The notes under the pieces were generated by a model that had not been told where the DNA came from, did not search any database, and was given only the letters and a program-made list of their open reading frames with translations. Made by a program: the position numbers and the translations under genes. Shown in pieces: positions 19,659 through 28,404 of a stretch of 64,000 nucleotides of DNA. The stretch's first letter is position 1. Each line of letters opens with the position of its first letter. Source of the stretch: Deinococcus malanensis (lineage in GTDB: Bacteria; Deinococcota; Deinococci; Deinococcales; Deinococcaceae); assembly GCF_014647655.1 (NCBI RefSeq), contig NZ_BMPP01000010.1, forward strand, positions 106,022 through 170,021, read 5' to 3'.

Positions 19659-21341
19659 TCAGGCGTTGGTGCTGGTCTGTGCGCCCGTCTTGTGATGGCG
19701 GTGCTGGTCACGCAGCTCGCGTTTCAGGAACTTGCCGGTTGCGCCGATCGGCAGGCTTTCGGCGATGATGGTCGCGTCGGGCAGCCACCAGCGGGCGAAC
19801 TTGGGGGTGATGAACTCGACCAGTTCCTCATGGCTCACGCTCTGACCAGGCTGGGGCACCACGACAGCCAGAGGACGCTCGTCCCACTTGGGGTCATCCA
19901 TGGCGATCACAGCGCACTGGGCCACGGCCGGGTGGGCCATGATGGCGTTTTCCAGGTCCACCGAGCTGATCCACTCGCCGCCGGATTTGATCAGGTCCTT
20001 GGCGCGGTCCTGAATGTGCATGAAGCTGCGGTCGTCGATGGTCACGATGTCACCGGTATCGAACCACAACTTGCCGTCGTCCAGGGTAAAGAAGTTGGCC
20101 TGACCCTCGCCCTTGAAGTAGCTGCTGGCCACCCAGGGCGCCCGGATAATCAGGCGGCCCATGGTCTTGCCGTCATGAGGCAGCAGCTGGCCGTCGTCAC
20201 TGAGCAGGCCCAGCTCGACCAGCGGCACCGCGCGTCCCTGCTTGGCGCGCAGGGCGTAGCCCTCGTCACTGGTGGGATTCACGCCCACCGGCACACTGCT
20301 GGCGGTGCCCAGCGGGTGGGTTTCGGTCATGCCCCACGCCTGCAGCATGCGCAGCCCGTGGCGGTCCTGGAACGCGCGGATCATGCTTTCCGGTGAGGCG
20401 CTGCCCCCCGAGATCACCATCTGCACTCGGCTCAGGTCGTAGGGCGTGCCGTCCGCCTTGGCCCGGTCCAGCTCAGCCAGCAGGCCCATCCAGATGGTCG
20501 GCACGCCGGCCGTGATGGTAACTGCTTCCTCCTGCAGCAGCCGCGCGATGCTGGGCCCGTCGCTGAACACACCCGCAAAGACCTGCTTGGCGCCGTACAT
20601 GGCACAGGTGTACGGCAGGCCCCAGGCGTTGACGTGGAACATCGGCACGATGGCCAGCACACTGTCGGCCTCACCCACCCCCAGCGCGTCCTTGGGAGCG
20701 CTGACCAGCGAGTGCAGCACGGTGCTGCGGTGGGTGTAGATCACGCCCTTGGGGTTGCCGGTGGTACCCGACGTGTAGCACATGGCCGCCGGGGCGTTTT
20801 CCTCAAGCTCGGGATAGCGTGCGAGTGGTTCGTGCGCCATCACGAAGGCGTCGTAGTCTTCCGCGCCCGGAATCGCCTGTGGAAGGGGCCCCATCACGAA
20901 CACCCGCTCGATCTGCGGGCAGGCCGCGCGAATGGCGGGAATCATCGCCGCGAACACGTTCTCGATGATCAGCACGCGGTCCTCGGCATGGTTCAGGATC
21001 CACACGACCTGCTCGGGGTGCAGGCGGATATTCACCGTATGCAGCACGAGACCGGCGCTGGGCACGCCCATGTACGCCTCGAGGTGCCGGAAGGAATTCA
21101 CGCACAGGGTGGCCACGCGGTCACCGGCATTCAAGCCCAGGCCCTGCAGGGCGCTGGCCAGGCGCAGGGCCCGGTCAGCCACGGCCCCGTAGGTCGTGCG
21201 GTGCTTGTGGGGAATCGGCTGGCCCTTCTCGTCACGCCCCGCCACCATCAGGCTGACGACCTCTCGCCCGGCGTACTGCGTGCGCATGCGCTCCAGAATG
21301 GTGGGAATTGTCAGCTGAACGTCCATCATGTTGCCCTGCAT
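19659..21341 (-). CDS. Long-chain fatty acid--CoA ligase (AMP-forming)
   Basis: This 560-residue acyl-adenylate-forming enzyme has the AMP-binding P-loop YTSGTTGNPKG at about residues 189-199, the AWGMTETHPLG motif, and the YFKGEGQ/WFDTGD segment. The C-terminal hinge and Lys region is DRSFMHIQDRAKDLIKSGGEWISS, with the catalytic Lys in IGATGKFLKRELR. It activates medium- or long-chain fatty acids for β-oxidation. The ATG at 21339-21341 has a GAGGAGA ribosome-binding site, so the upstream 31 codons are excluded. A strong terminator follows. Confidence 0.95.
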   Translation of the reverse strand: MQGNMMDVQLTIPTILERMRTQYAGREVVSLMVAGRDEKGQPIPHKHRTTYGAVADRALRLASALQGLGLNAGDRVATLCVNSFRHLEAYMGVPSAGLVLHTVNIRLHPEQVVWILNHAEDRVLIIENVFAAMIPAIRAACPQIERVFVMGPLPQAIPGAEDYDAFVMAHEPLARYPELEENAPAAMCYTSGTTGNPKGVIYTHRSTVLHSLVSAPKDALGVGEADSVLAIVPMFHVNAWGLPYTCAMYGAKQVFAGVFSDGPSIARLLQEEAVTITAGVPTIWMGLLAELDRAKADGTPYDLSRVQMVISGGSASPESMIRAFQDRHGLRMLQAWGMTETHPLGTASSVPVGVNPTSDEGYALRAKQGRAVPLVELGLLSDDGQLLPHDGKTMGRLIIRAPWVASSYFKGEGQANFFTLDDGKLWFDTGDIVTIDDRSFMHIQDRAKDLIKSGGEWISSVDLENAIMAHPAVAQCAVIAMDDPKWDERPLAVVVPQPGQSVSHEELVEFITPKFARWWLPDATIIAESLPIGATGKFLKRELRDQHRHHKTGAQTSTNA

Positions 21342-21493
21342 AGTGGTCTCCTCTTCTGTGGTCTGTGACCGGGATAGACGTGCGTCGGCGGCCACCTGCC
21401 GGGCCACCGCCGAACCTGATCTGTCTGCCCTCACATTCTACCCCTGGGCTGAACCGCGTCCAAGAAGAGCAGTGAACCCCGCCCGGGAACGCC

Positions 21494-21913
21494 CTAGGGC
21501 GAGTGCCGAGGCGCGGCGCCTTCACGGCCCATCAGATACAACTCCAGAATCTGCACGGCGGCGGCCTCGTCCTCGTCGGCCGCGCCCAGTTCGCGCGCCC
21601 GCCGGGTGGTAAAGCGCTCGTCCTGGTAGGCGACGCGGTAGCCCTTGTCGGCCAGGACCCGGCCGAAGGCACGCACCCGGTCGGCCGCCGGGCTGGGAGC
21701 ACCGTCGGTGCGCAGCGGCAGCCCCAGCAGCAGCAGGGTCGCGCCGGTCTCCTCAACTTTCAGCCTCACGGCCTTGAGGTCCAGCGGCAGCCTTTTGCGG
21801 TCAACACTGCCGCGTCCAAAGGCCAGTTGCCCCAGGTTGACCGCAAAGCCGATCCGGGACTTGCTGACGTCCAATGCCAGAACGACGTCCTGAGAGTCCG
21901 GGGGTGCCGTCAT
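21494..21913 (-). CDS. ruvX: YqgF/RuvX family putative pre-16S rRNA nuclease
   Basis: This 139-residue RNase H-fold protein has the opening VVLALDVSKSRIGFAVN (metal-binding Asp in ALDVSKSRIG), LLLGLPLRTDG, the YQDERFTTRRARE motif and a C-terminal EAAAVQILELYL helix. All are landmarks of YqgF, which finishes the 5' end of 16S rRNA. The family length of about 140 residues fits. The ATG at 21911-21913 is preferred because TAGCAT lies 7 bases upstream; another ATG three codons earlier (21920-21922) would fall within that hexamer. It is divergent from paaG. Confidence 0.9.
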   Translation of the reverse strand: MTAPPDSQDVVLALDVSKSRIGFAVNLGQLAFGRGSVDRKRLPLDLKAVRLKVEETGATLLLLGLPLRTDGAPSPAADRVRAFGRVLADKGYRVAYQDERFTTRRARELGAADEDEAAAVQILELYLMGREGAAPRHSP

Positions 21914-21920
21914 GCGCGTC

Positions 21921-21926
21921 ATGCTA
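21921..21926 (-). promoter_or_regulatory. Leaderless-type -10 (TAGCAT) of ruvX
   Basis: TAGCAT ends 7 bases before the ATG at 21913 and decides between two neighbouring ATG codons. Confidence 0.5.
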
Positions 21927-21968
21927 GCGCGGCGCGGCCTCCTGGCCCGGAGCACCGCCTCGAGCGGG

Positions 21969-21974
21969 TAGCCT
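21969..21974 (+). promoter_or_regulatory. Leaderless-type -10 (TAGCCT) of paaG
   Basis: TAGCCT ends 6 bases before the ATG at 21981. Confidence 0.5.
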
Positions 21975-21980
21975 GTGGTC

Positions 21981-22760
21981 ATGACTGAACCTGTGCTCCT
22001 GACCGAGACGCATGCTGGTGTGCGCACCCTGACCATGAACCGTCCGGACAAGCTCAATGCCGCCAATGACGCCCTGTTGCTGTCGCTGACCGAAGCCATG
22101 ACCCAGGCGGACGCGGACGTTTCGGTGCGGGTCATTGTGCTGACCGGCTCCGGACGCGGCTTTTGCGCGGGACAGGACCTGGGAGACGTATCGGGACGCA
22201 ACATGACCTTCACTGAGCACCTGAACCATACCTACAACCCGCTGATCCGGGCCATCCGGGGGTGCGGGAAGCCGGTCATCAGCGCGGTGAACGGGGTTGC
22301 GGCGGGTGCCGGGGCCAGTCTGGCGCTGGCCGGGGACGTCCGGTTGTGGGCGCGCTCGGCGGCCCTGATCGAGATCTTTTCCAATATCGCGCTGATTCCC
22401 GACAGTGGCAGCACCTGGTTTCTGCCCCGGCTGGTGGGCTATCACCGCGCTTTCGAGCTGATGGCCCTGGCTGACAAGGTCCGCTCTGATGAAGCCCTGC
22501 GTCTGGGGCTCTGCGAGCACGTGTTTCCGGACGAGACCTTCCAGCAGGAAGTGCAGGCATATGCCGAGGCCCTTGCGGCCCGTCCGGCCAACGCCCTGAA
22601 ACTGACCAAGCAGGCCCTGAACGCCGCCATGACCAGCACCCTGGACGCGGCCCTGGACCTCGAGGCCGAGCTTCAGCAGGTGGCTGGGGACCACTGGGAG
22701 CACCAGGAAGGCGTCACTGCCTTCAAGGAAAAGCGGGCACCGGACTTCCGGCGCGGGTAA
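21981..22760 (+). CDS. paaG: Enoyl-CoA hydratase/isomerase, PaaG-type (ring-1,2-epoxyphenylacetyl-CoA isomerase)
   Basis: This 259-residue crotonase-fold protein has the oxyanion-hole segments GRGFCAGQDLGDV and NGVAAGAGASLALAGD. The motif IALIPDSGSTWFLPRLVG holds the single acidic residue typical of PaaG isomerases. PaaG converts the phenylacetyl-CoA epoxide to oxepin-CoA and also acts in lower-pathway double-bond isomerisation. It lies 33 kb from paaABCDZ in this window but completes that pathway. The ATG at 21981 is chosen over a GTG two codons earlier because of the TAGCCT hexamer. A general enoyl-CoA hydratase role is the alternative. Confidence 0.88.
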   Translation: MTEPVLLTETHAGVRTLTMNRPDKLNAANDALLLSLTEAMTQADADVSVRVIVLTGSGRGFCAGQDLGDVSGRNMTFTEHLNHTYNPLIRAIRGCGKPVISAVNGVAAGAGASLALAGDVRLWARSAALIEIFSNIALIPDSGSTWFLPRLVGYHRAFELMALADKVRSDEALRLGLCEHVFPDETFQQEVQAYAEALAARPANALKLTKQALNAAMTSTLDAALDLEAELQQVAGDHWEHQEGVTAFKEKRAPDFRRG

Positions 22761-22795
22761 ACCGGCAGCTGCTCTGCGGAGCCTGAGGGGTGCCC

Positions 22796-22842
22796 GTGCG
22801 GAGACGCCGGGCTGAGTGCGGGGACGCCGGGCTGAGTGCGGG
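22796..22842. repeat. 20-bp tandem repeat, 2.3 copies
   Basis: Units at 22796-22815 and 22816-22835 differ at one base (A versus G at unit position 7), with a partial third copy to 22842. They lie in the gap between paaG and the DUF4242-like gene. Confidence 0.75.
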
Positions 22843-22972
22843 CTGCAGATGTATGCTGGATCTACACGGGAAGCAGAGACCCCCACCCCTCTCTGACATC
22901 TGTAGCCCAGGTGGACACGGTCACCTCAGGTGGGGCGAGCCAGCGGTGAGACCGGCCCGTGTGGGGGTGTCT

Positions 22973-23248
22973 ATGAAGGTGTTCATGGCCGAACGTGACC
23001 TTCCCGGAATCACCATGGATCAGCTGGGTGCGGCGCAGGCCGCGGTGATTGGCGAAAGTCGGCGGGCCAGCGAGGCGGGAACGCCAGTGCGTTATCTGCG
23101 GAGTATGTATGTTCCGGGGGATAACCGGTGTGCCTGTCTGTTTGCGGCCAACAGCGCCGACGATGTATGCCGCGTAAACGACGCTGCCGGCGTGCCGTAT
23201 ACCCGGGTGGTCGAGGCGCACGATCTGCCGTCTCCACAAACCTCCTGA
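22973..23248 (+). CDS. DUF4242-like small protein
   Basis: This 91-residue protein reads MKVFMAERDLPGITMDQLGAAQ, then SMYVPGDNRCACLFAANSADDVCRVNDAAGVP and VVEAHDL. That pattern is of DUF4242 (SCO4226-like ferredoxin-fold) proteins, some of which bind nickel. The conserved Glu/His near the ends fits. No operon partner is evident, and a strong terminator follows directly. The chosen ATG begins the family domain; the longer upstream frame covers a repeat region without coding character. Confidence 0.75.
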   Translation: MKVFMAERDLPGITMDQLGAAQAAVIGESRRASEAGTPVRYLRSMYVPGDNRCACLFAANSADDVCRVNDAAGVPYTRVVEAHDLPSPQTS

Positions 23249-23261
23249 ATCGAGGTTGCGT

Positions 23262-23304
23262 CTCACAGAGCAGTGTAGTCAACGCTGCTCTGTGGGCCTT
23301 TTCT
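23262..23304 (+). terminator. Rho-independent terminator after the DUF4242-like gene
   Basis: A perfect 10-bp stem (23264-23273 with 23285-23294) is followed by GGCCTTTTCTG. Confidence 0.75.
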
Positions 23305-23774
23305 GAAAACTACTCCCGGGCGAAACTGTCCTGGAGACCCGGAACCGGAGACCGGGCTGGTCGAGGAGCCTTCAGGCAGGGGATACGGCGGCCAATACCG
23401 GACAGGTCATGAAGAGCTGGTAGCTCTGTGTTCGCAGGCCCAATATGTCTTAAGTCTTCTCTGCACCGTGACGTCCGCTGGGCAGGATCAGCGGCATCCA
23501 GGTCGCGCTCTGCTGGCCTGGGTTCATGCTCAGAAAGCCACGACCATCCGCGGTGGTGGGTTCAAGGTAATGACACGCCATAGACCATACGCATCCAACG
23601 TGTCTGGGGCTAGGGCTGAATCCCGAAGGCGAGCGGCCGGTCACGGCCTGGATGGCCCCCTCCCCCGGCGTGACGCGGCCTGGCCCTGAAGCAGGGGCGC
23701 CCAGTATTGACCGCTGCGGTCGAAGCACCTGGCTCAGCCGGGTGCGCCGGGGGTGGGACCGGTCTGGACCACAC
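23305..23774. other. Gene-poor intergenic stretch, no supported feature
   Basis: About 470 bases hold no gene I can support. A minus-strand frame (23450-23809) encodes 119 residues, but it has mixed codon choice, no recognisable motif, no ribosome-binding site and no leaderless -10. It may be a remnant of a degraded gene. Confidence 0.5.
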
Positions 23775-23804
23775 GATGCCAGGGCCCAGAGGGGCCCTGG
23801 CATC
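23775..23804 (-). terminator. Hairpin downstream of the coiled-coil protein gene
   Basis: A perfect 13-bp stem (23775-23787 with 23792-23804, loop AGAG) starts 24 bases beyond the stop at 23828. There is no U-tract, so termination is inferred from position only. Confidence 0.5.
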
Positions 23805-23827
23805 GGCAAAAGCGCTGAACCGAACGC

Positions 23828-24379
23828 TTAGCTGGCTCCAGCGTCCCTCTTCCCGACTTCACGGGCGCTGGCGATGTCTTCGCTGGTCAGGTCGTGGGCA
23901 ACTTCCTCGATCTGGGCCAGTGGGCGCTCAGGAATGGCGTCGCTCAGGCTGTCCGCGGCGCCACTGACCACGTCGTCGGCCTGGTCGCCGCCGAGCTTGC
24001 TCTGGACGGTCGACTTGACCTGGGCAATGAACTCGGGGGACTTGACTTTCTCAATCAGGCTCTGGGCGCCCGCCTGGTCCATCAGGCCCTGCACCTGGGT
24101 GCGCACGGCGGGATTGCTGCGGTACAGGGCGTACGCGCTCCCGGCGACCAGCACCAGGCCCCAGGGAAAGCCGCCCGACGAGCGCGCAGCCTTGAGCTCG
24201 CTCAGTTCACGCTGCAGGCTTTTGAGGTCTTTTTGCTGCTCGGCGACGACCGCGGCGGTGGCGGCCTGCTGCTTGACGAGGGCTTTACTGGCGACCGCGG
24301 CGAGCTCACGTGCGGCGCCGGTGTCATTCTGCTGAGCTTTGAGCTTCAAGCTTTCGATGGTCTTATGAATGGCAGTCAT
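23828..24379 (-). CDS. Coiled-coil protein with one hydrophobic segment, function unknown
   Basis: This 183-residue protein has an N-terminal helical region rich in Ala/Gln/Lys (residues 1-65, coiled-coil-like: QQKDLKSLQRELSELKAARS), one hydrophobic segment FPWGLVLVAGSAYALY (about 71-86), and an acidic C-terminal half (KLGGDQADDVVSGAADSLSDAIPE). It could be a membrane-anchored stress or envelope protein. A good GGAGGAA ribosome-binding site precedes the ATG. The family is not recognised. The gene is isolated between a gene-poor stretch and an AT-richer region. Confidence 0.75.
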   Translation of the reverse strand: MTAIHKTIESLKLKAQQNDTGAARELAAVASKALVKQQAATAAVVAEQQKDLKSLQRELSELKAARSSGGFPWGLVLVAGSAYALYRSNPAVRTQVQGLMDQAGAQSLIEKVKSPEFIAQVKSTVQSKLGGDQADDVVSGAADSLSDAIPERPLAQIEEVAHDLTSEDIASAREVGKRDAGAS

Positions 24380-24671
24380 GTTTGTTCCTCCAGGAGCGGG
24401 ATGAGGTCTCAGGGCCGCCGCGCTGGCGCCCTGTACACAAAGCGCAGAATTCCACGTTAGGCAGCCGGCCCGGACAGAGAAAGCATTGACCTGAAACTCA
24501 CGCTCATTTCAAGCTTCCGGCATCTGTGCCAGAGATGCGCGCGTTGCCTGCTGCTATCGGCGTAGCCAATTTTGACGATGTACACGCCCCTGCCCTGCGA
24601 CAGACCGGATCGTTCATGCTTCATTCCACACCCGTCATGCTCATAAATCCACGACCGCTTTATGCATATCC
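24380..24671. other. AT-richer intergenic region, upstream of the M23 peptidase promoter
   Basis: About 290 bases with lower GC than the surroundings. I find no convincing gene. It must contain the minus-strand promoter of the coiled-coil protein gene, but no hexamer pair stands out. Confidence 0.4.
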
Positions 24672-24700
24672 TTGACACATAGCGCATAAGGCGCTATTTT
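24672..24700 (+). promoter_or_regulatory. Consensus sigma-70 type promoter (TTGACA-N17-TATTTT)
   Basis: TTGACA (24672-24677) and TATTTT (24695-24700) are separated by the optimal 17 bp. The predicted start site is near 24707, upstream of the M23 peptidase gene. Confidence 0.65.
24679..24697. promoter_or_regulatory. Operator-like palindrome inside the promoter (ATAGCGC-N5-GCGCTAT)
   Basis: A perfect 7-bp inverted repeat spans the spacer and the start of the -10 hexamer, a typical place for a repressor operator. Confidence 0.55.
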
Positions 24701-24710
24701 CTGTTCATCA

Positions 24711-24737
24711 CCGCCCGAGAGGCGGCTTTTTTATTGC
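24711..24737 (+). terminator. Terminator-like hairpin just after the promoter
   Basis: The stem CCGCC/GGCGG (24711-24715 with 24721-24725) is followed by CTTTTTTATT. It starts only a few bases after the predicted transcription start, before the M23 gene, so it may act as an early attenuator or end an unseen upstream transcript. Confidence 0.55.
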
Positions 24738-24775
24738 CTTGAGACTTGTTCTCATTTCCTGGTTCGTGTAACCAC

Positions 24776-25534
24776 ATGCACCGTCGGGACAGGTCTGCCG
24801 GGCCAGCATCGGGCATGAGGCTCAGAACCCTGGGAGCGGGCGCGGCGTTGGGTGCGTCCGCCTTTGCGTTGGCGCATTACGCACCTGCCCTGCCCGACAG
24901 CGCCATCGCGCGGCCCGCCCGGCAGTTTAGCCTGCCGTTCGCCGGTCCTCCAGGACCCGACACCTGGATGCTGGGGCAGGGGTACGGCAATACCACCGGT
25001 GCCTACCGGCAGCGGCGCAGAACATACGGCAACCTGCAGGGGGTGCATGCCGGGCTGGATTTCAGTGCGCCGTGCGGCACTCCGGTGCGTTCCATCGGGG
25101 ACGGTACGGTGGCCGAGGTGGACGGTTCACATGGCAGCCCACCGCATAACGTGGTGATCAATCATGCCGGGAACCTCAGCAGCCTGTACGGGCATCTGCG
25201 GGTGCGCTCCAGCCTGCGGGTGGGGCAGGCCGTCAAACGGGGAGATGTGATCGGGCAGAGCGGCGACTCTCAGGAGACCTGCATCAGTGCCCCACACCTG
25301 CACCTGGAACTGCGTGACCGGTCTCATCAGCGCTTTTTCAATCCCTTGCCGTATATCCAGGCGGACTGGGATTCCCTGGCCCTGGCCGGCAGCTTCGGCC
25401 GTGGCTACGAGTACGACCTGAACGCTCCACGCCGCTGGCAGACTCCTGAATCCCAGCCCGAAGTGCGCCGTGGTGGCGCACTGCTCAACGAGTTCGCCCG
25501 GCCGTGGCCCCCTGCTCCGGGAGGAGGCCGATGA
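24776..25534 (+). CDS. M23 family metallopeptidase (LytM-like)
   Basis: This 252-residue exported protein has an N-terminal basic and hydrophobic signal (RLRTLGAGAALGASAFALAHY) and an M23 domain. Zinc ligands appear in GVHAGLDFSAPCGTPV (H...D) and SAPHLHLELRD (HxH). M23 enzymes cut peptide cross-links in peptidoglycan or act as catalytic-site scaffolds; the intact HxxxD and HxH predict activity. The start is uncertain: ATG at 24776 is used, with Met at 24815 and a TTG at 24746 as alternatives. The stop overlaps the next gene (ATGA). Confidence 0.87.
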   Translation: MHRRDRSAGPASGMRLRTLGAGAALGASAFALAHYAPALPDSAIARPARQFSLPFAGPPGPDTWMLGQGYGNTTGAYRQRRRTYGNLQGVHAGLDFSAPCGTPVRSIGDGTVAEVDGSHGSPPHNVVINHAGNLSSLYGHLRVRSSLRVGQAVKRGDVIGQSGDSQETCISAPHLHLELRDRSHQRFFNPLPYIQADWDSLALAGSFGRGYEYDLNAPRRWQTPESQPEVRRGGALLNEFARPWPPAPGGGR

Positions 25535-26496
25535 GACATCTGCTGAGCCTGGTGACGGCTGCAGCCCTGTCGGTTTCAGCTGCCGCCACCTTGCCCTCGC
25601 AGGCGGTACTGAGCGGCACCTGCTGCCCAGGGGCCGTGTGGAGCCCGGATTCGAAGGCGCTGCTGTTTCTGGATGGACCCCCGGCACGTCCAGCCACCGG
25701 GATCTATCAGGTGCCAGCTTCAGGCGGGGCCGTGACACGCCGGTTTTCCAGCGTGGCCTTTTTCTCGCCCAAACTGGCCTGGGCGGTGCGGCCCAGCAAC
25801 GGGGACAACACCATACTGGAGCGCCTGTCGGACGGCCGGCGATTCAATCTTCCCACCCGTGGAGCAGACGTCACCTGGACCCGCTCCGAGACCCGGCTGG
25901 CCTATACCCGCAGCGACACCACCGGCAATTTCGACCGGCGTCTGAGCCGCGTATACGTGGCAGACGTATTCGGGGCGCCGCGGCAGGTGGCGACGCTCTA
26001 TGGCGGTGGGGTCAGCGGCTGGGTCAATGACACCACACTGCTGCTCAGCGGTAAGGCGCAGCCCGGCGTGCGCGACCGCGAACTGTTTACCCTGGATATC
26101 CGCAACGGCGCGCGCCGCTCTCTGGGTCAGGCCCTGTCGTTCCGGGGCGTCAGCCTGAGTCCCGATGGCGCCTGGGTCGTGTATTACGTGGCCTTTGATT
26201 CCAAGGCCCGCAACGGGCTGTGGATCCGGCCCACTGCGGGGGGTGCTCCCCGAAAGCTCGATGCCTTTGGGGCCTACCGCTGGCGGGACGCGAGTCGCCT
26301 GCTGCTGATTCCGCTGCGGCCCGACGGCTCACCGCATGTGCTGCGCGAATACCGTGTGCGTGAGAATGCCTGGCGCACGCTGGGTGACCTGGGCGATCAG
26401 GTGCGCCAGGGTGACTGGAGTGTCAGCCCGGACGGCCAGCGGATGGCTTATCTGAGTGCCCGTGATGGGAACGTACGGGTGCTCAGGGTGCCGTAG
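25531..26496 (+). CDS. Exported TolB/WD40-like beta-propeller protein
   Basis: This 321-residue protein has a Sec signal peptide (RHLLSLVTAAALSVSAAA) followed by repeated blades of the TolB/PD40 type, such as WSPDSKALLFLD, VTWTRSETRLAYTR, LSPDGAWVVYYV and VSPDGQRMAYLS. Such propellers sense or bind periplasmic partners. It overlaps the M23 peptidase gene by ATGA with a GGAGGAGG ribosome-binding site, so the two are co-expressed and could form an envelope-remodelling pair (inference). The convergent neighbour is ilvA. Confidence 0.82.
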   Translation: MRHLLSLVTAAALSVSAAATLPSQAVLSGTCCPGAVWSPDSKALLFLDGPPARPATGIYQVPASGGAVTRRFSSVAFFSPKLAWAVRPSNGDNTILERLSDGRRFNLPTRGADVTWTRSETRLAYTRSDTTGNFDRRLSRVYVADVFGAPRQVATLYGGGVSGWVNDTTLLLSGKAQPGVRDRELFTLDIRNGARRSLGQALSFRGVSLSPDGAWVVYYVAFDSKARNGLWIRPTAGGAPRKLDAFGAYRWRDASRLLLIPLRPDGSPHVLREYRVRENAWRTLGDLGDQVRQGDWSVSPDGQRMAYLSARDGNVRVLRVP

Positions 26497-26509
26497 CAGT
26501 GCAGGCCGT

Positions 26510-28054
<1,545 letters not shown>

Positions 28055-28069
28055 GTGTCGGCCTCCCTG

Positions 28070-28106
28070 AAAGAAAAAGGAAAAGACCCCGCCTGTAGGG
28101 GCGGGG
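28070..28106 (-). terminator. Attenuator-like terminator in the ilvA leader
   Basis: The stem CCCCGCC/GGCGGGG (28087-28093 with 28100-28106) is followed on the minus strand by TCTTTTCCTTTTTCTTT. It lies between the leader ORF stop (28134) and the ilvA start (28054), the position expected of an attenuator. Confidence 0.75.
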
Positions 28107-28133
28107 CCACGATGTCAGCGCAAAAACCGGCTG

Positions 28134-28307
28134 TCAGGCACTCACCCCTGGGTACCGGAAAATTCGCGTCATCATGCCTGTTCGCAGGAATCCGCTCCGG
28201 TGCTCCCAGGTCGGGCGCGCGTCAAGAAAGGCCCCCGGGTGCAGCCGGAGGGCTGTTGCGGTGGCGGTGCGCAGCACCCTGGAAGCGGTACCCGGCCTGA
28301 CGGTCAT
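28134..28307 (-). CDS. Leaderless 57-codon ORF upstream of ilvA, possible leader peptide
   Basis: The ATG at 28305-28307 lies exactly 7 bases after a TATGCT hexamer, the leaderless layout used by many genes here. The product starts MTVRPGTASRVLRTATATAL, is rich in Arg, Thr, Ala and Leu, and ends MMTRIFRYPGVSA. It has no domain. Its stop is 28 bases before the attenuator hairpin, which precedes ilvA. Thr codons cluster (TATAT at residues 14-18), but branched-chain codons do not, so the sensed signal is unclear. A shorter peptide from the internal Met pair (28170-28175) is possible. It may be a regulatory leader or simply a small protein. Confidence 0.5.
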   Translation of the reverse strand: MTVRPGTASRVLRTATATALRLHPGAFLDARPTWEHRSGFLRTGMMTRIFRYPGVSA

Positions 28308-28314
28308 ATCCGGC

Positions 28315-28320
28315 AGCATA
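28315..28320 (-). promoter_or_regulatory. Leaderless-type -10 (TATGCT) of the ilvA leader ORF
   Basis: TATGCT ends 7 bases before the ATG at 28307 and is the only candidate promoter found for the ilvA transcript. Confidence 0.5.
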
Positions 28321-28404
28321 GGGGAGAGTGGGTCGTGCCCGGACCCGCCGGGTAGACAAGCGGCCCAGAGAGGAGAGGGGCGTGCTGACCACAGCTCCCG
28401 GAGT

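Noticed and set aside
23450..23809. Minus-strand 119-codon frame in the gene-poor stretch
   Set aside because: No start signal, no recognisable domain, uneven codon usage, and it runs through the hairpin at 23775-23804.
24457..24687. Minus-strand 76-codon frame in the AT-richer gap
   Set aside because: It would start inside the plus-strand promoter palindrome, has no ribosome-binding site and shows no domain.
28055..28404. T-box riboswitch in the ilvA leader
   Set aside because: I looked for the T-box sequence and specifier loop and found none; a leader ORF with a terminator fits better.
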